Assembly (NCBI RefSeq): GCF_040954835.1
Contig: NC_090707.1
Coordinates: 25,500,570-25,564,569, forward strand
Direction of reading: 5' to 3'
From: Lepisosteus oculatus
Lineage: Eukaryota; Chordata; Actinopteri; Semionotiformes; Lepisosteidae
DNA: 64,000 bases
Shown: positions 31,201 through 40,605 of the stretch, one piece after another
Layout of the letters: each line of letters opens with the position of its first letter
How positions within the stretch are numbered: the first letter of the stretch is position 1
Program-made: the position numbers and the translations under genes
The notes under the pieces: generated by a model
Seen by the model: the letters and a program-made list of their open reading frames with translations, nothing else
The model's database searches: none
Told to the model about the DNA's origin: nothing

Positions 31201-33997
31201 CATGTCAAGGCATTTAAGTGAATAAGGTCATTTTATTTTTGCCGCCTTATTTTAGCTGTTTTCCCTTCCTTCCCTCAAGAGGCACGTCTTCTAAACTGTA
31301 TGAAAGAAATTTCTAGAGAAAAATGAAAGGCACTAGTAGAGGATCTTGCACAAGGGGCATTATGTTGTTCTTCAAAAAGATTAATTATCAATGAACTGCA
31401 GCAGAGACACAAGAATAAATCACAGTGCTTGCATGAGATTGTAAAAAACACTTACTAAATGGAACTCCAAAATGTCTCAGAGATTTTGATGTTTTACTGT
31501 ACCTGCTCCAAATACAGACACTGACATTGGGAAGTAGGCTATACACAAGATTACATTAACTTTTCTTAATACTGGAGACCTAGGATCACCATGTTATTGA
31601 GAATTTGCACCCCTACAGCCTGTTCTACTAGTTGAACAATAGAGTGGCAGTGTTAAGGATACAATCAGCCTGCTGGTCCCCCGGATGAATTCCATTCTGA
31701 ATCTCCTCTAGCAGGTTGAAGTCAGGAATCATGAGGTGTCGATGAACAAAAATGTTCTGATACTGACCATCAGAGGCCAGAGAATTTTTGGTTTGGTTTG
31801 TTCCTAACAGCACCAGAGCCAGTTCATCCTTATTCTCTGCAAACACCTGCAAAGGATACAGGCACAAACATACTATGTCACATAAAATAGCCCTCGCAAT
31901 GAAAATCCATAGACAAATACATATTTCATTAGTCAGCTACGGTCTACTATACAGAGAAGGTTGAAAGTTCTTTTTAAAATGATGAGTTCTGATTTTCATT
32001 TCAATCTGTCTTGTATCTTAAAAGGTACTGTATGAAATCAAATTAATCTAAATCCCTGTTGACTAGGTTTTCAAACATTCTGTTCTTATATATTAAAAAT
32101 TCTGTTTTAATGAATCAGTAAAAATACCAAATTAAGGGCTTAATCCCTGATGTCATGCAGCCAATAATATTATGCTGTGAACCATTCGACCAAAACGAAA
32201 TAAAATTAAGAGTTTTGCATAGCATCTTCATGCATAAGCGTCCTTCCTCTCTAACAAATCCTAGAGTAACACATATAGAGTGCTTACCTGGCGCTGTACA
32301 AACTTCTGAATGACTTTCTTGGCTTGGTCAAAAGGAGATTCTTGTCCTGGGGCAGAATTACTCATAGATAGCCCCACATCCATACACAGCACTAAAGCAG
32401 ACTACAAAGATATTCACAAAACAACAGACATTAGGAAGAGACACAATTCAGTAAGCACTAGCTGCCATGACATGAGAGCTGCTGTACACAATCTTACCTT
32501 ATCTCCTTTTTTAATTGTTTTTCCCAAAAATACAACAATGTTTATACCTTATTAAGCTTTCTACTGTTTCAGTACGTTTTGTCTCACATGTCCCAACTTG
32601 TGTTATGAATATCAAAAACTGGATGAAGATTACATAACCTACTCTCAAGTGATCTATTTTGTCTACAGATATTAGAGGACAGAGTGTTATATGAAAATAC
32701 AACATGTGTTGTTAGAAGCACTGGTTGTCCTGTCCATGGTGTACCCTGCCTTGTACCCGTTGCTTGCAAACATAGCTCCAGCTCCCCCACGACCCTTGAT
32801 TAAAAAAGCAGATAGAACTTGGATGGATGTTGTTTGAACCTGTAGTGGAATAAGAAATCATAGAAGTTAGGTCCAATTTTAAAAACATTCCAAATCACCT
32901 TCATCTAAGTGTGTTCAAAGGAGGTGCCAAACCCATAGATAGGTTTTTACAACAGTACCATGATCATGAAGACTAAACTCCACAACTGAAGCGTTTGATA
33001 TACCGTTTTGTTCCACGAGGTGGCGAGGTCAACAGGTGCAAACATTCCTACATGTTGGGACTCGTCAGCTACAGCAAGGAAGGCTGTAAGATGTGAAATT
33101 CGTTACTTTTGAGGGGAAAATATAGCCTAAGTTTGGTAACATCTATCCATCAATTTTCTAACCACCTCTTTCAATTCATGGCCGCCGGTGAGCCAAACCC
33201 TATCCCGGCAAGCAATAGCTGCAAGGCAGGGTACACTCTGTATGGGATGCCAGACCATCACAGGGCAGATACACAGACACAAACACGCACATACTCACAC
33301 CTAGGAACAATTTTCCAAAACGGCAATTAATGTGCCACAGTCCAAAAATATAATGGTGAACCCAGAGGAAACCCATGCAAATAAGAACCTACATACTCCA
33401 CGCCGATAGGACCCCAGGTCTGGAACTGAATCCAGAGTCTCAACGCAACGAGACAGCAACTAAACACTAACCACTGCACCACCGTGTCGTTCTACATTTT
33501 CGAATCAGAAAATACTATTCATATAAACCTAAAATACAGTAATCTGCAAAGTCAAAAGGGTACGAAACTTGTAATATTTTTGTTTACATGAAGCTTTTGA
33601 ACTTTGATTCAGTAAAAACAGCGAAAGTGATCATCAAAGGAGGCTGTTTCAATGAAAGCGAAACTCAGCACTGATGAGCTAAAAGCTGATAAAAAAGACG
33701 GTATACTACTATAATCGTCCTAAACCTCTAAATCAGCATTGAACTACACGGTATCTTAAGTAAATTCTTCATATAAATCGTTCCATTATAAATTAACCAA
33801 TTCGTGCATTTTAAGCCCACGCTGCTTCCAGTTTCTTAGCACGTTAAAGACTGATGATTCCCGTTCATTTTTAAACAAATTCAAACCTATTCTAATGCAA
33901 AGTAATGTTGCTATTTGTCTTTGTCAAAAAGAAACTATATATATAACCAATTAAACTAATGTCGACATTCACTTCATACCTTATTGGATCGCGCCAT
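7234..33997 (-). CDS. XRCC5: XRCC5 (Ku80), complete, 21 coding exons, 724 residues
   Basis: Ku80 pairs with Ku70 to ring DNA double-strand ends and recruits DNA-PKcs for non-homologous end joining in the nucleus. The 21 exons listed below join without frame breaks into 2175 bases, against 732 residues in human. In order: a vWA-like domain (about 1-240, with [13 protein letters not shown] and [13 protein letters not shown]), the DNA-encircling barrel (about 245-445, with [15 protein letters not shown] and [14 protein letters not shown]), a C-terminal arm ([19 protein letters not shown]), a basic nuclear-localisation stretch (SKKPKL, about 560), the helical C-terminal domain (590-700) and the DNA-PKcs-binding tail [12 protein letters not shown]. 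All junctions are GT-AG. The start context AAACATGG is strong. The gene is convergent with the dehydratase gene and tandem with TMEM169. Confidence 0.95.
7590..7664 (-). CDS. XRCC5: XRCC5 exon 20
   Basis: It encodes [20 protein letters not shown] and DVDDL, the acidic stretch before the DNA-PKcs-binding tail. Confidence 0.95.
7947..8460 (+). repeat. 5S-rRNA-derived SINE, near full length with an internal deletion
   Basis: The head reads CCACTGAAGCTACGCAGGTG, close to the internal part of 5S rRNA. It then skips the expected GGATGGGAGACC segment. The body has CCTGACTCTCCG and AATCCCAGGGCGTTTCTCG, and the tail ends GTCCAGAAAAATGCTATATAA plus an ATTATTATT-type stretch. It lies downstream of XRCC5. 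Confidence 0.75.
9725..9945 (+). repeat. Interspersed repeat 3' end, related to 13030-13250
   Basis: It carries GATCAGTTAGCTACTGCTAAGC followed by GGGCTAAATAGTCTC and TTGTAGCCTTTATGTA. A similar block at 13030-13250 has AGATCAACTAGCTACC and CAAATGGCCTCC. Both look like decayed copies of one LINE or SINE tail. Confidence 0.5.
10052..10119 (-). CDS. XRCC5: XRCC5 exon 19
   Basis: It encodes [20 protein letters not shown], as in human ITLITKEEASGSSVTAEEA. The donor is GTACCG. Confidence 0.9.
10298..10640 (-). mobile_element. LINE ORF2 C-terminus fragment
   Basis: On the minus strand the sequence reads [20 protein letters not shown], typical of the C-terminal end of CR1/L2-group reverse transcriptase ORFs. 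It ends near AGCACTTTACAG and TATATAGCACC. It sits in XRCC5 intron 18. Confidence 0.55.
10772..10868 (-). CDS. XRCC5: XRCC5 exon 18, acceptor abutting a LINE tail
   Basis: It encodes [20 protein letters not shown] and WELLVK, matching human [24 protein letters not shown]. The acceptor TGACAG follows directly on TATCTATC from the 3' end of an intronic LINE. Confidence 0.95.
10871..11830 (-). mobile_element. 5'-truncated L2/CR1-group LINE in XRCC5 intron 17
   Basis: The minus strand encodes reverse-transcriptase blocks [29 protein letters not shown] (the catalytic DD), [15 protein letters not shown] and [13 protein letters not shown] frameshift near 11250 leads into [19 protein letters not shown] and [20 protein letters not shown]. 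The 3' end reads AATTTCCCTACGGGATTAAT, then TATCTATC. It has the same orientation as XRCC5. The 5' part, including the endonuclease, is missing. Confidence 0.85.
12446..12555 (-). CDS. XRCC5: XRCC5 exon 17
   Basis: It encodes [18 protein letters not shown] and [15 protein letters not shown], helices of the DNA-PKcs-interacting domain. Confidence 0.95.
13030..13250 (+). repeat. Interspersed repeat 3' end, related to 9725-9945
   Basis: It contains GATCATAAACCCTGG, AGATCAACTAGCTACC and ACCAAATGGCCTCC, echoing the 9.7 kb copy. It lies in XRCC5 intron 16. Confidence 0.45.
13960..14029 (-). CDS. XRCC5: XRCC5 exon 16
   Basis: It encodes [17 protein letters not shown] and ends in PFGQ, matching human VGSVNPAENFRVLVKQK at the start of the C-terminal domain. 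Confidence 0.95.
14165..14275 (+). repeat. 5S-SINE family, 3' fragment
   Basis: It contains GGTGGATGCTACACATTGG and GGAGTGTCCAGAAAAGTG, ending TATATAAGCATAAG plus ATTATTATT. This is the tail of the family seen whole at 7947-8460. Confidence 0.7.
14515..14605 (-). CDS. XRCC5: XRCC5 exon 15 (nuclear-localisation stretch)
   Basis: It encodes [17 protein letters not shown] and [10 protein letters not shown]. The KKPKL cluster sits where human Ku80 has its basic nuclear-localisation signal. Confidence 0.9.
14732..14922 (-). CDS. XRCC5: XRCC5 exon 14 (GC-rich)
   Basis: It encodes [20 protein letters not shown] through [11 protein letters not shown]. It is much richer in GC than its surroundings and is preceded by an unusually long pyrimidine-rich stretch on the coding strand (see 14931-15110). 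Confidence 0.95.
14931..15110. repeat. Long purine/pyrimidine strand-asymmetric tract
   Basis: The plus strand is almost all A and G for roughly 170 bases, so the XRCC5 coding strand is nearly all C and T just upstream of the exon 14 acceptor. ORFs over it are low-complexity and not genes. Confidence 0.8.
15250..15575 (-). repeat. tRNA-type SINE, copy 1
   Basis: The plus strand reads CATTTCCTAACCACTTCATC, CACTCACACCAATTTTCCC and GACTGTGGGAGGAAACTGAA, ending AGCACCACC. The tRNA-like head (GGTGGTGC...) is on the minus strand. Related copies are at 33138-33490 and 35165-35500. Confidence 0.7.
17297..17424 (-). CDS. XRCC5: XRCC5 exon 13
   Basis: It encodes [20 protein letters not shown] through [10 protein letters not shown], the start of the C-terminal arm. 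Confidence 0.95.
18115..19180 (-). mobile_element. Tc1-superfamily DNA transposon relic
   Basis: On the minus strand a reading frame at 18599-18381 gives [20 protein letters not shown], matching the Tc1 block VKHGGGSIMLWGCF. Upstream on that strand are TGGGGCTCCACCAATCC and AAGACCATTTATCAATC, typical of this relic family. It is full of stops and lies in XRCC5 intron 12. Confidence 0.7.
19322..20199 (+). mobile_element. Solo LTR (878 bp) with 5-bp target duplication
   Basis: The element starts TGTTACGTCCCC and ends GGGGTCATAACA, with TG and CA ends and a short inverted repeat TGTTA/TAACA. It is flanked by GTTGT at 19317-19321 and GTTGT at 20200-20204. AAAATAAATC near 20075 could be its polyadenylation signal in plus orientation. 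No internal retrotransposon genes are present. It is antisense to XRCC5, in intron 12. The length suits a Gypsy-type LTR. Confidence 0.75.
20248..20338 (-). CDS. XRCC5: XRCC5 exon 12
   Basis: It encodes [18 protein letters not shown] and NSKKFALS, as in human YVQLPFMEDLRQYMF. A solo LTR lies 43 bases beyond its donor (see 19322-20199). Confidence 0.95.
20434..20770 (+). repeat. 5S-SINE family copy, 5'-truncated
   Basis: It contains GTCCTCACTCCCAGGGCATT, GTGTCCTGGCTAAATTTCCC, CCATCTATGAATTGGCTTCA and GTCCAGAAAAGAGCTATAA, in the order of the 7947-8460 copy. Confidence 0.75.
20930..21150 (+). repeat. tRNA-headed repeat, copy A
   Basis: A box-B-like GGTTTCGAATCCCGC at about 20979 is followed by a body ending GATGTGCCTCTTTCATG and TTACATCCACATAG. 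Copy B at 21590-21765 shares this body. Confidence 0.5.
21590..21765 (+). repeat. tRNA-headed repeat, copy B
   Basis: GCGCGCTGCACCCAGGCGG followed by TTCAAAACCCGATCAGCAC looks tRNA-like. The body has GCGATGTGCCTCTTTTACTG and TTACATTCACATTAAG, as in copy A. Confidence 0.5.
22542..23067 (-). repeat. Dimer of tRNA-like repeats with inverted ends
   Basis: Two copies of about 230 bases (22542-22772 and 22835-23067) sit in direct order, 62 bases apart, in a GC-rich patch. Each begins GTAAYGCAAC and ends TGYGTTAC. On the minus strand each has a box-A-like TAGCTCACC and a box-B-like GGTTCGAGCCCC in unit 2. Each also carries the palindrome GGTGACGTCACC. The direct repeat ACAGTA flanks the pair at 22539-22544 and 23065-23070. 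A diverged copy is at 59463-59677. It lies in XRCC5 intron 11. Confidence 0.75.
23565..24073. repeat. Widely spaced inverted repeat with a CAG run
   Basis: Positions 23565-23650 read in reverse complement match 23998-24073 (CTGCAAGCTAGTCGAAGA, then TAGGCGACTCAAAGC and CAGCAG). About 350 bases separate the arms. A minus-strand ORF over the left arm reads [17 protein letters not shown] and a short Gln run; I do not recognise it. Confidence 0.6.
24477..24580 (-). repeat. 5S-SINE family, 3' fragment
   Basis: The plus strand has AAAGCGCTTTACAGGTAATG, GTGCAGCATCCACCTGGATG and GCAGCCATAGTGCGCCAGAA, the reverse complement of the family tail. Confidence 0.75.
24795..24895 (-). repeat. tRNA-like SINE head
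   Basis: On the minus strand GTCAGCCTAATGGCTTCAG is followed by GGGGTTCGAATCCTGC (box B). Without an intact acceptor stem it is more likely a SINE head than a functional tRNA. Confidence 0.45.
25147..25320. repeat. Foldback repeat, copy 2
   Basis: GTAATAGGTTTATTCCATGC leads to TTTCGGCC, then the arm returns through GGCCGAAACGTTGC to GCATGGAATAAACCTATTAC. It is the same family as 2136-2500, with a shortened centre. It lies in XRCC5 intron 11. Confidence 0.8.
26092..26229 (-). CDS. XRCC5: XRCC5 exon 11
   Basis: Its 46 codons, as in human, include [18 protein letters not shown] and [17 protein letters not shown]. Intron 11 after it is about 5.75 kb and holds most of the gene's repeats. Confidence 0.95.
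26516..26578 (-). CDS. XRCC5: XRCC5 exon 10
   Basis: It holds 21 codons, [21 protein letters not shown], aligning with human RRFFMGNQVLKVFAARDDE. Confidence 0.95.
27128..27240 (-). CDS. XRCC5: XRCC5 exon 9
   Basis: It encodes [20 protein letters not shown] through [14 protein letters not shown], nearly identical to human across the barrel. Confidence 0.95.
27690..27990. repeat. Decayed interspersed repeat
   Basis: It contains GGGCCATTTGGCTCCTCATG, a GGAAACTGGA stretch and GCCTGGATTCAAACCCTGG, which suggest a fish SINE or LINE tail. It is too degraded to classify and lies in XRCC5 intron 8. Confidence 0.35.
28448..28586 (-). CDS. XRCC5: XRCC5 exon 8
   Basis: It encodes [16 protein letters not shown] through [19 protein letters not shown], matching human [15 protein letters not shown]. 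Confidence 0.95.
29286..29400 (-). CDS. XRCC5: XRCC5 exon 7
   Basis: It encodes [20 protein letters not shown] through [16 protein letters not shown], entering the barrel domain, and ends in phase 0 at a GTGAGT donor. Confidence 0.95.
29940..30122 (-). CDS. XRCC5: XRCC5 exon 6
   Basis: It encodes [10 protein letters not shown], the variable loop, then [17 protein letters not shown] and [10 protein letters not shown]. It opens after a CCCTCAG acceptor. Confidence 0.95.
30783..30905 (-). CDS. XRCC5: XRCC5 exon 5
   Basis: It encodes [18 protein letters not shown] through RTGITLQF, matching human HIEIFTDLSS and CDISLQF in the vWA-like domain. Confidence 0.95.
31141..31189 (-). CDS. XRCC5: XRCC5 exon 4
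   Basis: This short exon reads [16 protein letters not shown] and leaves two bases of a split codon. The acceptor is TTTCCAG and the donor GTAAGA. Confidence 0.9.
31663..31846 (-). CDS. XRCC5: XRCC5 exon 3
   Basis: It encodes [15 protein letters not shown] through [16 protein letters not shown] to GDQQAD, the same 61-residue length as in human, and ends one base into a codon. Confidence 0.95.
32288..32401 (-). CDS. XRCC5: XRCC5 exon 2
   Basis: Its 38 codons run from [16 protein letters not shown] to [11 protein letters not shown], the first strand of the vWA-like domain. The acceptor is TTTGTAG and the donor GTAAGC. Confidence 0.95.
33138..33490 (-). repeat. tRNA-type SINE, copy 2 (nearly full length)
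   Basis: The plus strand runs ATTTTCTAACCACC, GCAAGGCAGGGTACACTCTG, TGCCAGACCATCACAGGGCA, CATACTCACACCTAGG and ends ACCACTGCACCACCGTG, the reverse of a tRNA-like head. It is in XRCC5 intron 1. Confidence 0.75.
33980..33997 (-). CDS. XRCC5: XRCC5 exon 1
   Basis: It holds six codons, MARSNK, starting at ATG 33997-33995, with donor GTATGA. Human Ku80 begins MVRSGNK and splits at the same place. Confidence 0.9.
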
Positions 33998-35164
33998 GTT
34001 TACTTTTTGGAGTGCTTTCTGTTTTGAATCCGGGGTACAACAGTGTCCGTCATGATAATAGGACCGCCTGGACTGCAATGACGTTTACAATACCGATTGT
34101 GGAATTATTTTTCAAAGCCAAAAAATATTAACTTGTCTGTGGATATATATTGGCTAGCGAGATGATTGGATATATAGTAATGTACAGTATATCATGACTA
34201 GGTAGAATCTGACATCATTATATATAAGGCAAGCATCTACGGTCACTGTTTGACCTCGCTGCTCAATTCATTGTTTTTATTTTAAAAACAATTTAAAAAT
34301 AAAAATTGGATGACAAATTATTCCGGAACCTGTCTGCTCTTTATTAACTGTGAATTAAAATTGATGCAGACTTCAGCTGAATAGTCAACAATCCTGTTTC
34401 AAGAGAGGAGGCGTCAGCAGGTTTTCTTGGGTCTATTTCATGCAGCAGCACTCGAAGAGCGAGGTAATGGTAAATTGGACCATTTAATTTTAATTTAGGA
34501 ATAATTTAGTTCAGGTCATTAAGTTTTGAGTAGAAAACATACATACACACACCAGCCTTCCAAGGCCCAAAATAAACCATTCTTGTCTAATATACACAGT
34601 ACCAATTATTATTCAAAGATTTCAACAAGTATTAGAAATAATTTATTGAGTTTGGAAATGTCAATATGGTGAGTTTGTTTTGTCAGTGCAGATGGGAGAT
34701 CATTTCAAGCACTCAGATTAGTTAATTAGATTTGCTTGGTTGTCTGTTCCTTCCATTGGTATTGTCAGAACATTGTCATCGGTACTGTCTGGTACTTCCA
34801 TCAGTATTGTCAAGAATACCCTTGTCTGTCTTTTATTAAAACACAAGCTAAATCCTGCAACCTAAACAATAGTCCAATTCCACTGGATATCAGGGAGATT
34901 CAGAACAGACTGTAAATTCTATTGCTCATGTCGTTAGGTTCAATCTTTTTCTTTTTTTTTTTACGGCTCTCCTTCACCCCTGTAATTTCACAATTGAACC
35001 AGTTTGTTAGGTGTCCCATTTCTACAGAAAGTGGCAGGAATTTTATGTTAAGCACTCAAACTCTGGAATTCCTCAACCAAGCTTACTAGTTATTTGTTCA
35101 CATATTCTCAATTACTTAAGTCTTAATTAGTTTTAAGTACTAGTTTAATTTTCACTTTTCATTT

Positions 35165-35500
35165 TTGGTCCATTCATTTTCTAACCACCTAATCCAATTT
35201 GTGGAGGCAGGGGAGCTGGTGCCTGGAAACCAATGGGCACAAGGTAGGATATACCCACAGGTACATAGTTACAAACACAGACACACAAGCACTCACACCA
35301 GGGCCAGATTTCCCAGCAGCCAATTTACCTTCCAGTATGTCTTTGATCAGTGGTAGGAAACCTGATCACCTGACAACCTCTGTGAAGACGGGGGCAACAT
35401 ACTGTAGAAGTTCCATGCAGATAACGCCCCTGGAATTCAACCCAGGGCCCCAGACCTGTGTGGCAGCAATGCTACCCTCCACACCACCATGCTTCCCTTC
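35165..35500 (-). repeat. tRNA-type SINE, copy 3
   Basis: The plus strand has CATTTTCTAACCACCTAATC, CACTCACACCAGGGCCAGAT, CAGCCAATTTACC and a closing CTACCCTCCACACCACC. It shares the layout of 33138-33490 but is more diverged. Confidence 0.65.
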
Positions 35501-37539
35501 TTTTAATATTTTTAACACTGTAAAGCTTTTTGAGGGATTTAGCTATGAAAGTTGTTATAAAGTTTTAATTGAAAAAAGCATGAACATATTGATTGAGTAA
35601 GAATCATTTATGGATGAAAATGGGATGTGCAGCTCCATCAGAAACTGTGTGAGAACAAGCAGAAACTGTGAATAGGCTAAATCGTGGACACTTCATACTC
35701 TTCTCAGTGAAAGATTATTGCATGAATTAAATATTTGTGCTATTTACAAATAGGGTGAAGAAAAACAATATCACTGTGGGCTTAAACATAGCTTTATTTC
35801 CCATTTTTATCAATAAAATTACACTCACGTTGTAGTACAGAAGTTCAAATGAACAGACTGGGCAGGGCATGGGCTGCCCTCCACTGTTTAAAAAGCAGAC
35901 TGAATCAGTGTGCAGTTTACCATAGCCGTGCATAGTGAAAACAATACAGTACATTTGCTATACCAAGCATCGCATAGACGCTACAATATCTTACTGCACT
36001 AGATTTGCACTGTTGTTGTCAAGGCGCAACTATCCAAGCAAGATAGCTTGAGATTCAGCATTGTCATATGAGCAATAAAATGCATCAAGAGTATACACAC
36101 ACAATGAAAGAGACAGGTTTTGTAAATTTCTTCAGTTTCATTATGGTATATGGTACAAATATTAACTGATCAAAATGCTTTTTAAAAGGGGTAGGTAAAG
36201 AATTACTGCAGTTTCCCTGCATTCTAAATTTCTCACTGAGCACAATTGTTCATCTAAAATATATCCCTGTCAGGGTGACAACAGTACTTTGTTAGACTAT
36301 TCACTAATAATGCAGAAATCCTATCATGAGATTCCCATCTTACATGCAATACAGCTCATTTTGAGCAGTAGTCACTTTTGCCACTCCTTGATTGCATATT
36401 CATTGGATAAATCTGTTTTCTGTATCCCCTCAAAAAAGAGGAAACAGCCTCCTTTCAGAGGTACACCTTTCTGAGGGGTTCTGACATACTACTATCCAAA
36501 CCGATAGAAAACCTACTGTAGTTTCAAATTTGCTTATTATAGGTATCATTTTTTGTGACTATTTGAAGCCAAAAACCAAATCCAGTCTGCCTTATTTGGT
36601 ATCTTTCAAATGAGTCCAATTGATAATGGGAAGTGAATTCAGGCTTAAAATGTTTGTATAATGTCTTTCACAATACAGTCATAGCTTGATGGCAAACCCC
36701 TTATATCAGGCCTATAGTGCCTCTGGTTTTCCAAACGCATTTTGATTAAGGAACCTTTCACTCTGTTTACTTCAAACACCTCATTTATGATCCTGAAATT
36801 TAAATGGGGAAAAAAGAGATGTAACATAAAATTGAAGTAATGAGAAAACGATAAATACTGTAAAAACAAATATCGTCAGTCAGTCTGGAATTCAAATGGT
36901 GATGTAATTTGGAAATAATTTGTGCTGAGAAAAAGAATATCTCTCTTCACGCATGAACATGAACTTCTAGCAACACTTATCATTGTTTGTTCATACCAAC
37001 TTCTCCAGAATTTTTAAGTTTAAGTACCTAGAAAGATAACATAGTTCTCCAGAGGACTGAAGATCAATAATCAGAGCTCCTATTAGCATTAAAAAAGAAA
37101 GGCCCCATTTATCTCTTAATTTTAAATATCTGATATCAGATTGCTTTGGAAGATGATGCCTGGTAAACTGTTTCCTCTCAGGGGAATTTTACTATATACT
37201 GTAATAGCTACAATTACTAGAGCTCCTGAACACACTTTCATTGCAAGGCCGCCTATTTCCTTTTGAATAACCTCTCCAAATATAGGATTTTGAGTTAATA
37301 TGACTTAACCCAGCAAACGAAAGCCAGGAATGACTTAAATGTCAGAACTTCTTTGTCTTATTTCACTATAACAACTGTATTCATATACTGATTGATCTCA
37401 ATAGCTATTTAAAAGTTGAAGTATTAAAACAATAACCAATCTAAAATCAAGTTCATTCTTAAAAACTGATTTTAAGTTAAAATTCTTCAATTCTTAATGT
37501 TGTAAAAGCAAAATTTTGGAAACAGATTTGAAAGATTTT

Positions 37540-37612
37540 ATATTAAATCTATAATTTAATATATATATATAATTATTTAGTATATGATTTAATATTTAAT
37601 ATATTTATTATT
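37540..37612. repeat. AT-rich simple repeat
   Basis: It is a run of AT dinucleotides and TTTAATAT variants, with no G or C for long stretches. Confidence 0.7.
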
Positions 37613-39967
37613 TTTGGCCACTTCCTTTCTTTCCTTTGAAAGCACATTTATCTGAAAATACAACTTCAAAGAGAGTCTGTAAAATGTCAAGTGAGCAAAC
37701 ATTTATTCTTGAAGCACTGTGAGGAACAATCCACCAAAGCTTTTGATCAAGAACAAAATGCAAGGAATGGTGTTTTCTGGGGTTAGGAAAACAAATTCAC
37801 TTCATACCTTTCAAGACACCAACTGCTGACAAGCATATAAATCACAGGTGTCCCATACTGGCACTCATTTGTGCAGTGACTACATTAAAGATAAAGAACT
37901 TATCTCTCTTCCTAGGTGAAACATTAAATTGGCCCACTGTACGTTAACAGCAGGCTGAGGGGAGTGAAACTCACACGAGCAAGTCTTAAAATCTGGTGCA
38001 ACATAGTAATCAAGGTCTGGTCCAAGATCAGCCTCTCAGCTCAGTCTGTGTATCTTGTGAAATTGGAAGGAATATCCAGGCTTCAAAAGAAAACAAGTCC
38101 ACTTTTTATAAAAAACATAGAACACAAAAATCTCACAAAAGGTAACATCTTTATCAATCACTGCCCTTAGCAGACAATCAAAATGACTTATAATGGAACA
38201 ATTTTATTAAATAATATCCACACAAGAATTTTACCAAACAGAATCAAAAAAAGAAAGGGAAAATTAAAACCACAACACACTATGAAAAAAAGCTTTGGGT
38301 TTAAATAACATGGTAGGTGGGGTTTTAGGGTGAGAGGTGCCATTATTTGTGGTTATAAAAACCAAAGTGCAAGTGACCACTGTGTCAGAATGTGCAACCC
38401 TCAAGCGACCCTTATGTAAAGTGAATGTACAGTTGCATTTGCATTTATTCACATAAATTAGAGGGATATCCTCCATTCACATAAGTTGTGCTGTAATCCT
38501 GTTCTTTACTTGTGTTGTGCTACAGCACAGGACAAATTATGAAACGCCTCTCTTTGAACTCACTCCTTATGAAGCTCATCAGGAATCGACTAATTGACTT
38601 TCACAATGGAGAAAGCAACCAAAAAATACTCAAAGTTTCATTATAACGTACATTAATAAATAACGTCCATAAAATGTAAAAAAACTTCCATGAAAAAAAC
38701 TCCCAAGGAATGTGCTCTCAAAAGCATTTTCCCCTTCAATATATACAAAAACATGTTATTTACAATCTGCAAGTGTGTTAAATATGTAGAGTAGTCCTAA
38801 TGAAATTTGAAATGTTATCCAGGCTCCTGAAGGATAGAGTTCAATGGCATCAATATATATGAGAAAAACCGTTTGAAAAGAGATCTCGTTAGTGTTTTCA
38901 TCATGAAAACAAAGTGTCTGTATTTTTACTACTTTATAAAGCTTTTTACTAATTTCTCTAGAACTGTTCAACCACTCCTTGCTAAGGTGACAATGAGTAA
39001 TGACACATAATTTTAGTTCATGTTAAAACAGAAGTTTCTGAATATGACCAATTTGTTGTATTTTTACAACTCTTTAAATATTGTTAGCTTGTAACAGGTA
39101 TTATTGTATCATTCCAAGACACTCAAAGCAAAGGTAATATTGTTATTGTGAAAGGGTATCTTCAACAAAAAAACTAAAAGTGATATGTTTTACTTATGAT
39201 AGAGAACCAATAAATCTTTCCTAGCACTTCAGTTTCCTAGCTGAAAGTCTAGATATAAATACTGTATATTAACATCTACTTTCACATTAGTTTTGTTTTC
39301 TAATTGGAATTTATCTGTATTCTGAAATATGCAAGTACTCAGTTTCACAGCACCAAAAAAGTAATCTATATAAATTTGGTAACTGTGATTTCTTCCTCAT
39401 TTGCCCATGTCTCCTTATTGCCAGTCAATGTGAGACAGAATGAGATGTGTGGCATAAATTGTTAACTGAATCAAAGGCCTACTTCATCCGTAATTCTTTT
39501 TAATTAAGAGGCTAAAAATCAAGGTTAAATCACTAGGAAAAGACTATGCAGCTTCTATGTCCGGTTGAAATATAACAACCTATGTAGTCATTAGTACCCT
39601 GAAACACTTCCATGACACCACCTTGTGGCTTTCAACTCTCTCTCATCGACATAATTCTCCCATGTATGTTTCAATAACCACACAAATCAACTCCAAGCAG
39701 AGATGTGAACTTAAAATGCATTTGGATTCTGCTTGTGGATGAAAAATGTTAGTTGGAAATTGCTTTCAGTTACAATGTCTGATTCATATAAAGATGGTAG
39801 ACCACCCTTTTCAGTTCAACTGTGATACAGGTAGCCTGAGAGCCTGGTGGAGTGCTAGTAGAACTGGGATGACATTCAAAGTGAAAGCCAGCTATTTGGC
39901 TTGGGTCTCAGTTCATTGTGAACACAAAACAGAAGATGTTCAGGCTGTGCTCCAAAGCTCAGCTCTA

Positions 39968-40605
39968 TCATACAGAAGAGGTCTGAAGACCCTGTGCAGG
40001 AACCTTCCCCTGCAGGCTGCCTGAAACATTGTCTGAATCCAGCAATTCTACAATGCTGTAAGGGGAGCAGTCCTCCAAGCCAAGCTTTCCACAAGCCCAT
40101 CCACAGAAGCCCTTCTCTAGATCCCGTACAGCCACCCACCACTCACCAAAGGCCCAGGACACTTGTGTGATGGCTGTGTAAAGCCCCAAGGACAGGGAAA
40201 CCACCATGATGAGGATGGGGTAGAAGATAATGAGAAAAGGGCAGACAATGATCTTGTGCCAGAACGTCCGCTCCTCATTGTAGACCAGGAACACGTTGTA
40301 CCAGGTTATGGTGCCATAGTAAAAGGAAGTGACAAAGGATAGCAGAAAGACCACAGGGGCGCAGGACAGGCTCCACAGTACTACGTGAGGGCCTTGCCCA
40401 ACTCCCACCCTACAGGAGCGCTTGGAGCCCTGACCACCCTCATTCTCTCCTTCGCCCCTCGCAGTCTCCTTGGAGCGGGCCAGCTCCTGAAGCTCCTTCT
40501 CAGTCAGCGTGACATGGATGTCCACCATCTGACCTTTCTTCTTCCCACGGGTGATGGTGCCCGTCAAAGTGACATAGCGGCTATCAGGTGGCACGCTCCA
40601 GCCTC
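39968..40605 (-). CDS. TMEM169: TMEM169 second coding exon
   Basis: It opens after CTCAACAG and runs through both membrane segments to GLQTSSV and stop. The exon is GC-rich compared with its surroundings. Confidence 0.95.

Larger units (their letters stand above)
34000..39967. other. XRCC5-TMEM169 intergenic region
   Basis: No coding exon was found. The first few hundred bases upstream of the XRCC5 ATG should hold its promoter, with TGACG at 34079-34083, but I saw no TATA box. The right part must include the TMEM169 3' UTR; minus-strand AATAAA occurs at 38208-38203 and 35798-35793. A SINE copy is at 35165-35500 and an AT-rich patch at 37540-37612. ORFs here are short and not recognisable. 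Confidence 0.6.
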